Of a stretch of DNA of 7,303 nucleotides, positions 1 through 6,724 are shown in pieces. The translations under genes and the position numbers were made by a program. The first letter of the stretch is position 1. Every line of letters starts with the position of its first letter. The notes beneath the pieces are model-generated. The model ran no database searches and was not told the DNA's origin. It was given only the letters and a program-made list of their open reading frames with translations. Source of the stretch: CAYXPG01 sp964564845 (GTDB lineage: Bacteria > Planctomycetota > Phycisphaerae > Sedimentisphaerales > Anaerobacaceae); assembly GCA_964564845.1 (NCBI GenBank), contig CAZMCN010000107.1, positions 1-7,303 of the forward strand, given 5' to 3'.

Positions 1-1528
1 CAAGCTGGTCCATTGCAATCGTAACAAAATCAACATACATAATCTCTGCAATCGGACGCATACCCCGCAGTGCAGCGCCTACTGCCGCTCCCGTTATAGC
101 TGCTTCGGATATTGCCGTGTCAATAACCCTGTTGGTACCGTGTTTTTGTGACAGCCCTGCGGTTGCATGATACGCTCCACCATACAATCCAACGTCTTCA
201 CCAATAATAATGACATTTTTGTCCCGCGCCAGTTCTTCGTCCTGGGCGGCGATAACGGCCTGGCCGATTGTCATAATGTCCATATCAAACTGCGATTCGA
301 TTTGTCCTTTAGACTCCTCGGTTTTTTCTTTCTTGGTCCTGGCACTCGATGAAGCCAAAGCCGCATTAAAGGCGCAGGTTGCCTCCATCACCTTTGTTCT
401 GGTCGATTTTTCAGCTTCAATCAAATCAGCCGGATATGTCTCCTCCACATAGACGTCCCTGGCTACATCAGCCGGTTTCGGCCAAGCACTGTCCAGACCG
501 AACCTGGTGGCTGTTTCGATAGTATCAAAGGCCTTTTCTTTTATCACGTCCAGTTGCTGCTCTGTGGCTAATTGCTCGGCAAGCAGCTTCTTTCTCAAGA
601 CCTCAATCGGGTCTCTTTCGTGCCAAGCCTTTTCCTCAGATTTGCTGCGGTATGCTCGCGGGTCACTTCTACTGTGGCCGTACCAGCGGTATGTTTTGGC
701 CTCCATCAGAATCATATCCATATCTTTCCTTGCCTTTTCAACGGCCTGGCGCACAGCAAGGAATGTAGCCACCACATCCTGGCCGTCAAAAATCACAGAC
801 GGTACATTGTAAGCCGCCGCCCTTTGGGCGGCATCTTCGATGTTACTGGCCCTTAAGGTCCCTTCAACTTCACTGCCTGAGAACGGAACGCTCATCCCGT
901 AGAGGTTATTTTCGATTATCGCCACCAAAGGCACTTTCAAAACTGACGCCATATTCATTGATTCATGGAAGCTGCCGCAATTTGTCGAGCCGTCCCCGAA
1001 GAATGACAAGACAACCCTGCCGGTTCTTTTATACTTCTCGGCTAAAGCTGCTCCAACTGCAGGCGCCTGATTGCCGCCGACGATACCGGTGGAGCCGAGA
1101 TTGTTTTGTTTCCGAACTTCTGCGATATGCATTGAGCCGCCACGACCTTTGCAGTAGCCGGTTTCTTTGCCCATTAGTTCTGCCATCATTCGGTTCCAGT
1201 GTTCCTGGCGGTCTTGTTCGCTTTGGGCATATTTATTACCAATGGCACCACAGTGGCCATGCCCGCGGTGTGTTGAGGCGATTACATCGCCCTTTTCAAT
1301 TGCTGCTATAGCACCGACGGCAATTGCTTCTTCACCGGCGTAAAGATGCGATGCACCTTTGATAATATTTTGACCCAGCAGCTCGAAAACCTTTTCTTCA
1401 AAGAAGCGAATCTCGTAAATGCTGCGCAGCCAGTCGAGCACCTCTTCAAGCGTTACAATTCCTTCTTCTATAAGCTCTTTCAGTGCCGCTACCGGCTTTT
1501 TGCGAGTGTCCTCAATAACAAAAGCCAT
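1..1528 (-). CDS. Fused E1 alpha-beta subunit of a thiamine-diphosphate 2-oxoacid (pyruvate/acetoin-type) dehydrogenase, C-terminus beyond window
   Basis: My own translation gives 509 residues in one uninterrupted frame that runs off the left edge. Residues ~30-340 are an E1 alpha domain: HRGHGH (88-92 region), KGRGGSMHI (128-135), the ThDP/Mg motif GDG (178-180) followed by NN (207-208), and the phosphorylation-loop-like YRWYGHSRSDP (280-290). A hydrophilic linker of about 40 residues (~380-418, rich in Ala, Ser, Lys, Glu) leads into E1 beta: GEDVGLYGGAY (443-453), DTAISE (470-475, whose Glu is the expected ThDP-activating residue) and RPIAEIMYVDF (491-501). E1 decarboxylates a 2-oxoacid (or cleaves acetoin) and passes the acyl group to lipoyl-E2 in the cytoplasm. 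The ATG at 1528 is the only possible start: an in-frame TAA lies upstream with no ATG, GTG or TTG between. A purine-rich GAAAGAG precedes it. Fused E1 proteins are known, but the two subunits are usually separate. Pyruvate versus acetoin or branched-chain substrate cannot be settled here. Confidence 0.9.
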   Translation of the reverse strand, partial: MAFVIEDTRKKPVAALKELIEEGIVTLEEVLDWLRSIYEIRFFEEKVFELLGQNIIKGASHLYAGEEAIAVGAIAAIEKGDVIASTHRGHGHCGAIGNKYAQSEQDRQEHWNRMMAELMGKETGYCKGRGGSMHIAEVRKQNNLGSTGIVGGNQAPAVGAALAEKYKRTGRVVLSFFGDGSTNCGSFHESMNMASVLKVPLVAIIENNLYGMSVPFSGSEVEGTLRASNIEDAAQRAAAYNVPSVIFDGQDVVATFLAVRQAVEKARKDMDMILMEAKTYRWYGHSRSDPRAYRSKSEEKAWHERDPIEVLRKKLLAEQLATEQQLDVIKEKAFDTIETATRFGLDSAWPKPADVARDVYVEETYPADLIEAEKSTRTKVMEATCAFNAALASSSARTKKEKTEESKGQIESQFDMDIMTIGQAVIAAQDEELARDKNVIIIGEDVGLYGGAYHATAGLSQKHGTNRVIDTAISEAAITGAAVGAALRGMRPIAEIMYVDFVTIAMDQL

Positions 1529-1614
1529 ATCTTTAGCTCTTTCAAATTCACGCTTTGCATTTTGTCGAAAGCTTGATTAGGGAAAAACAGAGCATCATCC
1601 GTTACTCGTTGATG

Positions 1615-1643
1615 AATATAACGCACCTTAAATCAACGGGCAA
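1615..1643 (-). promoter_or_regulatory. Candidate sigma-70-type promoter for the E1 gene
   Basis: On the minus strand, TTGCCC (1643-1638) and TATATT (1620-1615) are separated by exactly 17 nt. They match the -35 and -10 consensus at 4/6 and 5/6 positions. The site lies in the 131-nt gap between the class II aldolase stop and the E1 start and would give a leader of roughly 80 nt. It is found by eye only, in AT-rich DNA where chance matches are common, and the host's consensus is not known. Read-through from the upstream genes is also possible because I see no convincing terminator in this gap. Confidence 0.35.
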
Positions 1644-1659
1644 TCAAAAAACAAAGTAT

Positions 1660-2814
1660 TCAAACACTCAAGAGTTTCTTTCGAAATACATCCGACTCCC
1701 ATTTATTAATGAAATCCTGTTGTCGTTTATTCAAACTCAAAATCCCGCCCATCCGAAACGCATTGGTACGAATGACAAATGAACTCTCGACAATGTCCCT
1801 GATAGTAGGAGCGAGTTTCTCTCCGGCGGCAATAAAAAGTCCGATGCCTTTAACGAGGAAAGCAATCGAATGTTTCTTGCCGGTTTCAATTTGCCTCGCT
1901 AATTTGGAAGCAATTTTTTCCGCTTCACATTTGTCAACCCACATCGCAGGCCCGTTGGCATACAATAGTTCATCCGGTGTCAAAACCGCCGATGAGAGCA
2001 TATTCTGAGCATCCTTTCGGCCCCAAAATGCTGCAACTGTTTCATTATGGAAGTAACTTATCGGGATTTGCCGGCCGGTCGCCTCAAAAAACGCCTTGCT
2101 AATACAAACCCTTGTTTCAGTAACAATTTCCTTATCTGCGGGTTTGCCTTTTGCCACCTTTAATTGTTTCAACCTGCTGCGGCAGCGATTTATCACCTTG
2201 TGGACAAGCTGCAAAGCTCTCTCTGTACTGTTGGCCGAGATTAAAAGCCCATGCTTTTCGAGGAAAAGAATCGCAGGTTTTCTGCCGAACTTTCTTTCAT
2301 ATTCAGAAACTAATCTTAAAAGTCTCTTTGCAAGCATAAAGCCGGGGTCTGTGTACGGAACCCACAGTATAGGAAATTTTTCCTTGCTGAATAGCTTTTC
2401 AAGTTTTACCTGTCCGCCTCTGGCACAGGCGTAGGCCAATACCGCAACCGGATGCAGATGTATTACACACTTGCCAAGAAAAGCGTGCAAATGCGATTCT
2501 ACCGATGGCCTGGAGCCGGTAAAATTATCAGCGCACGCAAGAAGCAGCCGATTTACCACCTCCGTTTCTCTGCTATAGACATCAAGCTGTGCTATTGACT
2601 TGTCTTTTATAATTGCTCGGACCAAATCAAGCCGTAACCTACGCCACCCCGTGTCCCTGGACATATCTTTTAAAGCGGTTCCGCTCGCCTTTATATACAT
2701 ATACTTCCCGTCTCTTGTTTTCATAGATGTATTCCCACCGCCGCCCTGAATAAGCGAAGTGTCTTTCCCGGCCACTCTCGACACTGTAATAAGTTGTGAC
2801 AGGACCTCGTCCAT
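1660..2814 (-). CDS. Class II (zinc-dependent) aldolase, RhaD/FucA/AraD-like, with extended C-terminal region
   Basis: This is a 384-residue protein. The N-terminal ~220 residues are a class II aldolase/adducin fold: GGGGNTS (24-30) and KASGT (42-46) form the phosphate-binding part, Glu106 (in SVESHLH) is the likely catalytic acid/base, and His119, His121 (VIHLHP) and His188 (EKHGL) are the expected zinc ligands. All key residues are present, so it should be active. Family members reversibly split ketose-1-phosphates such as L-rhamnulose- or L-fuculose-1-phosphate into DHAP and a hydroxyaldehyde (lactaldehyde), or act on related pentose phosphates. It is longer than stand-alone FucA/RhaD (~215-275 residues). 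The extra ~160 residues (LTPDELLYA at 278-286, FLVKGIGLFIAAG at 319-331, GGILSL at 356-361, WE at 372-373) resemble the segment that joins aldolase to dehydrogenase in bifunctional RhaD-type enzymes, but no dehydrogenase domain follows. The SDR gene 94 nt upstream may supply it. In-frame TAG upstream leaves the ATG at 2814 as the only start. Exact substrate unknown. Confidence 0.85.
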   Translation of the reverse strand: MDEVLSQLITVSRVAGKDTSLIQGGGGNTSMKTRDGKYMYIKASGTALKDMSRDTGWRRLRLDLVRAIIKDKSIAQLDVYSRETEVVNRLLLACADNFTGSRPSVESHLHAFLGKCVIHLHPVAVLAYACARGGQVKLEKLFSKEKFPILWVPYTDPGFMLAKRLLRLVSEYERKFGRKPAILFLEKHGLLISANSTERALQLVHKVINRCRSRLKQLKVAKGKPADKEIVTETRVCISKAFFEATGRQIPISYFHNETVAAFWGRKDAQNMLSSAVLTPDELLYANGPAMWVDKCEAEKIASKLARQIETGKKHSIAFLVKGIGLFIAAGEKLAPTIRDIVESSFVIRTNAFRMGGILSLNKRQQDFINKWESDVFRKKLLSV

Positions 2815-2908
2815 ATTATTAAAAGATGACTTTATGTGCTACTATGGCGATTGTACACAACAACCTGATAATGGCTTTGTCTGTTATTTTTTAAACGCTG
2901 AAACAAAT
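2815..2908 (-). other. 94-nt spacer before the aldolase gene
   Basis: This is the first sizeable gap in an otherwise tightly packed operon. It is AT-rich. A TACAAT hexamer (2855-2850, 5/6 match to a -10 box) has no acceptable -35 partner at 16-19 nt. No clear Shine-Dalgarno sequence precedes the aldolase ATG: the 15 nt before it read only pyrimidines and AT-rich sequence. No strong hairpin followed by a T-run is visible, so the aldolase is probably co-transcribed with the upstream genes. Confidence 0.3.
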
Positions 2909-4105
2909 CTAACGTGGGGTGGCATCCGGCAAACCGCCATCCACGGGAATTGTAACACCGGTGGTAGGGGTTTGACGGGTGGCAAAAAACAGAACCGCAT
3001 TTGCAACGTGTCGTCCTGTAATCCTGGCTCTCAGCAGATTTCGATTCTGGTAATACTCCTGCAATCCCTTCTCATCAAGCCTGCGAACCTTCATACGGTC
3101 GGGCCCTATTTGCTCCCAGAGACCCGATTTATATTTACCCTCAGAAAATACCGCGTCCGGTGCGACCATATTCACCCGAATACCGTACTGCGCCAACTCT
3201 ATACTTGCGATACGCCCCAACTGATGACAAGCGGCCTTGGTGGCGCTGTAAGCCCCGAACCCAGCACCGGGGCTGGGAACGTTCTTGCTGGATATAACAA
3301 TAATGTCGCCTCCTGTCCCCTGAAGAATAAAATGATTAGCGCTTTCGGATAATGTCAACAGGGCCCCTTCCACATTCACTCGTTCCAGCTTGCGAAACTC
3401 CTCGAGTTCAATCTCTCTCAAATTGGAAACCAGCGGAATGCCGGCATTAACAACAACAATGTCAATTCCGCCCCATGTTTGAATGACGCTTTCAAAGCCC
3501 CGGCTAACTGATTCCTTATCAGTAACATCAAGCTCAACGCCGAGCACGCGCCCGCCCGCTGTTTGTTTCAAATCCTCAACAAAACCGTCGAGTTTATCAC
3601 CCGCAAGGTCGGTAGCAGCCAGATGACATCCTTTTTCCAGCAGCCCGCAGCAGACTCCATAACCGATGGCACCGGCGGCGCCGGTTACCAGGGCAACTTT
3701 ATTATTAAGAGGCCAATTAGGTTCGCCTTCCTTTTGGTCAAGATAAAGTATCCCCTCATCCCGCACACATATAATGGTGGGTTTGCAGTTATGCTGCTGC
3801 GAATAATCTGAAATCCTGGTGCTTAAGTGCCTGCGAAGCTCTTCCAGCTCAACATTACAATCTATATTGTCTAAAAAGAGCGGTGGCTTTTGACCCTTAC
3901 TCAAAGGCGCAGGATACTGCTCGGCCTTAGCATTGTCGGCGCAGCCGGCAAAATCAACTGCCTCCTTGCCGGTTAAAGATTTCAAAATAACGCCTTCGTA
4001 AGGAACATCCTCATTACCTGTCGACCGAGCTAAAAGCCCGCGGACTATTGGCGTCATTCGAACCAATCGCTTTGAAGAAAGCTGTCCTGATAAATTATTC
4101 TCCAT
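2909..4105 (-). CDS. Short-chain dehydrogenase/reductase with a degenerate aldolase-type N-terminal module (partner of the class II aldolase)
   Basis: This is a 398-residue protein. Residues ~136-392 are a classical SDR: cofactor loop TGAAGAIG (141-148), Asp166 at the end of beta-2 (favouring NAD), NAG (220-222), catalytic Asn244, Ser273, Tyr286 and Lys290 (YSATK), and the C-terminal VDGG (388-391). The tail GGLPDATPR resembles the ending of the dehydrogenase half of bifunctional rhamnulose-phosphate aldolase/lactaldehyde dehydrogenases. Typical SDRs are ~250 residues, and the additional N-terminal ~135 residues are the oddity. PIVRGLLAR (19-27), PPLFLDN (74-80) and KPTIICVRDEGILYLD (108-123) look like the middle segment of those fusions and also parallel KPAILFLEKHGLLIS in the neighbouring aldolase, with the zinc-ligand His replaced by Glu. 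It begins 11 nt after the LsrF-like gene, with only a weak AAGAAG ribosome site. Likely role: NAD-linked oxidation of an aldehyde/alcohol produced in the pathway; the substrate is not known. Confidence 0.83.
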   Translation of the reverse strand: MENNLSGQLSSKRLVRMTPIVRGLLARSTGNEDVPYEGVILKSLTGKEAVDFAGCADNAKAEQYPAPLSKGQKPPLFLDNIDCNVELEELRRHLSTRISDYSQQHNCKPTIICVRDEGILYLDQKEGEPNWPLNNKVALVTGAAGAIGYGVCCGLLEKGCHLAATDLAGDKLDGFVEDLKQTAGGRVLGVELDVTDKESVSRGFESVIQTWGGIDIVVVNAGIPLVSNLREIELEEFRKLERVNVEGALLTLSESANHFILQGTGGDIIVISSKNVPSPGAGFGAYSATKAACHQLGRIASIELAQYGIRVNMVAPDAVFSEGKYKSGLWEQIGPDRMKVRRLDEKGLQEYYQNRNLLRARITGRHVANAVLFFATRQTPTTGVTIPVDGGLPDATPR

Positions 4106-4116
4106 TATTTTTCTTC

Positions 4117-5013
4117 TTAATCCGAATCCTGCTTCTGTTCGTTTTTGAGTGTTTCATATAGTTCCATTGCCTCAGCAGGTCTGGCTTGCTCGTGCACGAT
4201 TTTGCTTACCGCCTGAATCATCGCCTTCGGGGCTTCGCTTTGGAAGATGTTCCGTCCCATATCGACTCCCGAAGCGCCTTGCCTGATAGCTTTATAAGCC
4301 ATTGTCAAAGCGTCGAGTTCAGGGATTTTTTTGCCGCCGGCCATCACAATCGGAACAGGGCACGAAGCTGTTACCGTCTCAAAGCCTTCCGGTATGTAAT
4401 AGGTTTTGATAATCTGTGCGCCAAGCTCGGCACAGATACGGCAGGCAAGGCGAAAATATCTCGCGTCACGAACCATATCTTTGCCAACCGCCGTTACCGC
4501 CATCGTAGGAATTCCATAACGCATCCCCATATCCACCAGCCGCGTCATATTATGCACGGAACGGCTTTCGAACTCTCCTCCGATGAATACCTGAAGAGTA
4601 ATGGCTGCAACATTCATACGTATAGCGTCCTCAATATCAACTGCCAGATGTTCGTCCGAGAGTTCCTTAAGTATGCTCGGCCCTCCGCTGCAGCGCATCA
4701 CAATTGGTTTGGTCAGTGTCGGCGGAACTGTCGTTCGCAAAACCCCGCGCGTCAACATTATCGCATCGGCATATTCCATTAATGGTACAACCGTCAAATC
4801 AATTCGCTCAAGACCCGTAGTTGGCCCCTGAAAATAACCGTGGTCAATCGCTAACATTACCGTTTTGCCGCTTTCGGGATTGAATATTCGCGACAGACGG
4901 TTCTTCATCCCCCAGTCCAGCGAGCCTGCTCCCTTAAGGAAAAATCCCGGCGTCTCCATCTCAACATCTTCATAAAACTTTTTCCCTTCTTTTCCAGCGT
5001 CAGCTTCCGGCAT
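4117..5013 (-). CDS. lsrF: LsrF-like class I aldolase/thiolase (3-hydroxy-5-phosphonooxypentane-2,4-dione thiolase family)
   Basis: This is a 298-residue TIM-barrel of the DeoC/FbaB aldolase superfamily. It follows E. coli LsrF (about 291 residues) almost block for block, as I remember that protein: LKGAGSLDWGM (26-36), SRIFNPESGKTVMLAIDHGY (41-60), FQGPTTGLERID (61-72), GKDMVRDARYF (177-187), IIKTYY (201-206), MAGGKK (224-229) and GASGVDMGRNIFQS (246-259). The Schiff-base lysine falls at residue 203, the same number as in LsrF, and the N-termini line up, which supports the ATG at 5013. LsrF transfers the acetyl group of the phosphorylated autoinducer-2 breakdown product to CoA, giving acetyl-CoA and DHAP. 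None of lsrK, lsrG, lsrR or the Lsr transporter is in view, and its neighbours are sugar aldolases and dehydrogenases, so here it may act on a related phosphorylated diketone or ketose. Its start lies 4 nt after the MDR stop, implying translational coupling. Family assignment is very secure; the substrate is not. Confidence 0.88.
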   Translation of the reverse strand: MPEADAGKEGKKFYEDVEMETPGFFLKGAGSLDWGMKNRLSRIFNPESGKTVMLAIDHGYFQGPTTGLERIDLTVVPLMEYADAIMLTRGVLRTTVPPTLTKPIVMRCSGGPSILKELSDEHLAVDIEDAIRMNVAAITLQVFIGGEFESRSVHNMTRLVDMGMRYGIPTMAVTAVGKDMVRDARYFRLACRICAELGAQIIKTYYIPEGFETVTASCPVPIVMAGGKKIPELDALTMAYKAIRQGASGVDMGRNIFQSEAPKAMIQAVSKIVHEQARPAEAMELYETLKNEQKQDSD

Positions 5014-5017
5014 CGTA

Positions 5018-6706
5018 CTATCCTTTCTTTATTTGTAAATTTTGATATTTTTGTAGAAGTTTCTGTTCGGCCTGCTTCGTCCATAAACCATTATTCAGAC
5101 AGGCTGCTACTTCGGGCATTTTCTCATCCAGCTTATTCAGCTTCACAAGTCCCAGACCCTTACAGGCGGGATAAACAATAATTTTGCCGGGTATAAGTTG
5201 CTTCTCAACCGCGCGAATCCCTTCGGAAGCTCCTTCCAGACCGCAAACTGCCGCGACAGAAACATTCGTATCAAGCCTGCCCGCCTCCATCTTCGATAAT
5301 ACAGCTTTCATATCACCCAGCACAGAACCGCTTGTCCCTATAAAGTATAATTGCTTTTCTATATAGCTGTCCACGTCAATCTTTCCGCTGACTGTCGCCG
5401 GTATTCCTGCGAATATATTTACAATAGCGCCTTTACCTGCTCGGCGCACCGCCTCGGCCACCAGCTCAGGTGACGGCACCATTAAAGCTACATAGTCAAA
5501 AGGCTCTTCTATCTTGTCTCTTACTGGATTATAAGCTATGTAATCCACACCGTTCTTCTTGGCCAAACCAGCGGCTGTTTTCGTCAATACCTCTAATCTC
5601 TTATCATCCATATCCCCGGCATAGACCGACACATTTTCAACGCCCTGACAAATATTTCTAACCACGTGCATAGCACCCATCGGCCCGGCTGCACCGACTA
5701 CATTTATTTTATCGCCATCACGAATTTCACCGGTTCGTGGTATATATCGCATAGATTCTGCAGGGTCAGAACCCACCGTTCCAATTATTCTAATCCCGCC
5801 ATAGTGGACCCTGCCCACCGTCGTCAAAATGTCTCTGCCGAACCTGCCTCCACAAAGAACAATATTCAAAAGTCCATCCACACCAACTTTCGCAAGCAAC
5901 GCCTCAGCAGTGTCAGCATCAGAGCCAAAATATATTACATCATCATAATTTGCGTCTTTTAATTCTGAGATATTCTTCGCTCTAATAACTTTGACGTTTA
6001 GACTGTTCAATTTTGCTGTTTTCGATACGTAGGTTATCTGCGCCGGCCGGCCGTAGCGTTCGAGAAAACTGCAAAAAGTGCCGGCTTCAATCTCCCTGTC
6101 CGCAACCACCAGCATCTGACCGCTGGTTTTCAGGCTTGTTCTCTCCTGTGAAGCATAGGCATCCTCCACGCACGCCCACGGCTCAACCAAAGCCACCGCA
6201 GAACAAGACATCTCTTCTGAAACCGGTATCATCATCGATTCACCTCCCGGCGAGGTCGCTATCCTCTTGTCAATCAGCACATATTCCTGCAGTGCCCCTT
6301 CTATATTGTACCCAAACGCAGCATTGGATTTACTCGCTGTCCTTATCCAACGATAATCAGTCTGCACAAGATAACGCTCGCCGACCTTGAAATCTTCTAC
6401 GCCCGGCCCAACCGCTGCAATTCGAACCACCGCCTCATGACCCGGCACCGCAGGCTTTTCTCCAGGAACATAACTGGGTATCTCTTTCAATATTTCAAGG
6501 TCGATTCCGGATACTATCTCACTCTTGCGAACGTGTGACGAAAACTGCTTCAGCAATTTAAGGTCGGAAAAGCACAGCCCTACCGCCTCGACCCGGCAGA
6601 GTATCTGGTGCTCGCCCGGCCTGTGAACTTCTTTCGAATCGTTAAAGAGAAGTTTATCCGGCCCGACCAGTTGTACCGCCTGTTGTGTTTCCGGCAAATC
6701 TGCCAT
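5018..6706 (-). CDS. Oversized zinc-type medium-chain dehydrogenase (sorbitol / L-sorbose-1-phosphate reductase-like) with tandem Rossmann segments
   Basis: This is a 562-residue protein, versus ~340-410 for usual MDR enzymes. Residues ~10-180 are the GroES-like catalytic domain: Cys45 (GLCFSD), His90-Glu91 (PGHEAV), a GALQEY segment (137-142) and Glu175-Pro176 (LVEPWAC) are the expected catalytic zinc environment. The four-cysteine structural zinc lobe is missing. Residues ~196-312 form a first Rossmann-like segment (GQMLVVADREIEAG) that lacks a GxGxxG loop. A second, intact one begins at 335 with NVVGAAGPMGAMH (GxxGPMG, 338-344), followed by an acidic AGDMDDKR strand end suggesting NAD(H). 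The GAAGPMG-MH pattern is reminiscent of sorbose-1-phosphate reductases. Likely role: NAD(P)-dependent oxidation/reduction of a polyol or keto-sugar phosphate. The start at 6706 is backed by AAGGA (6721-6717), spaced 10 nt, in the 18-nt gap after the preceding gene. The stop is 4 nt before the lsrF-like start. The fold is sure; the substrate is unknown. Confidence 0.82.
   Translation of the reverse strand: MADLPETQQAVQLVGPDKLLFNDSKEVHRPGEHQILCRVEAVGLCFSDLKLLKQFSSHVRKSEIVSGIDLEILKEIPSYVPGEKPAVPGHEAVVRIAAVGPGVEDFKVGERYLVQTDYRWIRTASKSNAAFGYNIEGALQEYVLIDKRIATSPGGESMMIPVSEEMSCSAVALVEPWACVEDAYASQERTSLKTSGQMLVVADREIEAGTFCSFLERYGRPAQITYVSKTAKLNSLNVKVIRAKNISELKDANYDDVIYFGSDADTAEALLAKVGVDGLLNIVLCGGRFGRDILTTVGRVHYGGIRIIGTVGSDPAESMRYIPRTGEIRDGDKINVVGAAGPMGAMHVVRNICQGVENVSVYAGDMDDKRLEVLTKTAAGLAKKNGVDYIAYNPVRDKIEEPFDYVALMVPSPELVAEAVRRAGKGAIVNIFAGIPATVSGKIDVDSYIEKQLYFIGTSGSVLGDMKAVLSKMEAGRLDTNVSVAAVCGLEGASEGIRAVEKQLIPGKIIVYPACKGLGLVKLNKLDEKMPEVAACLNNGLWTKQAEQKLLQKYQNLQIKKG
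5021..5026 (-). promoter_or_regulatory. Ribosome binding site of the lsrF-like gene, inside the end of the MDR gene
   Basis: AAAGGA on the minus strand lies 7 nt before the lsrF-like ATG and overlaps the last codons (Lys-Gly) of the MDR gene, whose TAG stop lies between the site and the start. The arrangement supports the chosen start and suggests coupled translation of the two genes. Confidence 0.7.
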
Positions 6707-6716
6707 TATGCTACTG

Positions 6717-6721
6717 TCCTT
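6717..6721 (-). promoter_or_regulatory. Ribosome binding site of the MDR dehydrogenase gene
   Basis: AAGGA on the minus strand sits in the 18-nt gap between the stop of the upstream gene (TGA, 6727-6725) and the MDR ATG at 6706, with a 10-nt spacer. It fixes the MDR start. Confidence 0.6.
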
Positions 6722-6724
6722 GTT

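Noticed and set aside
1460..1552. Short minus-strand reading frame beginning ATGCAAAGC at 1560-1552 and running out of frame over the E1 start (about 23 codons), a possible regulatory upstream peptide.
   Set aside because: No ribosome site of note, composition looks accidental, and overlap of this length arises easily by chance.
1662..1677. Imperfect inverted repeat (AAACTC..GAGTGTTT on the minus strand) near a T-rich stretch at the aldolase stop, a possible terminator.
   Set aside because: Only a 4-bp stem plus a T-T mismatch and a two-base loop, AT-rich, and separated from the T-run by several bases; too weak to call.
2850..2855. TACAAT as a promoter -10 box for the aldolase gene.
   Set aside because: No acceptable -35 element at usual spacing and no extended -10 TG; kept only as a remark in the spacer entry.
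2759..3352. A 197-codon plus-strand open frame opposite the aldolase start and the SDR C-terminus.
   Set aside because: Low-complexity translation with no domain, antisense to two convincing coding regions.
4186..4782. A 198-codon open frame on the plus strand opposite the lsrF-like gene.
   Set aside because: Antisense shadow of a well conserved gene; its His/Arg-rich composition has no recognisable domain.
4117..5013. Reading the lsrF-like gene as proof of quorum-signal (AI-2) processing.
   Set aside because: No other lsr gene is present in the window; homology of one enzyme does not establish the pathway.
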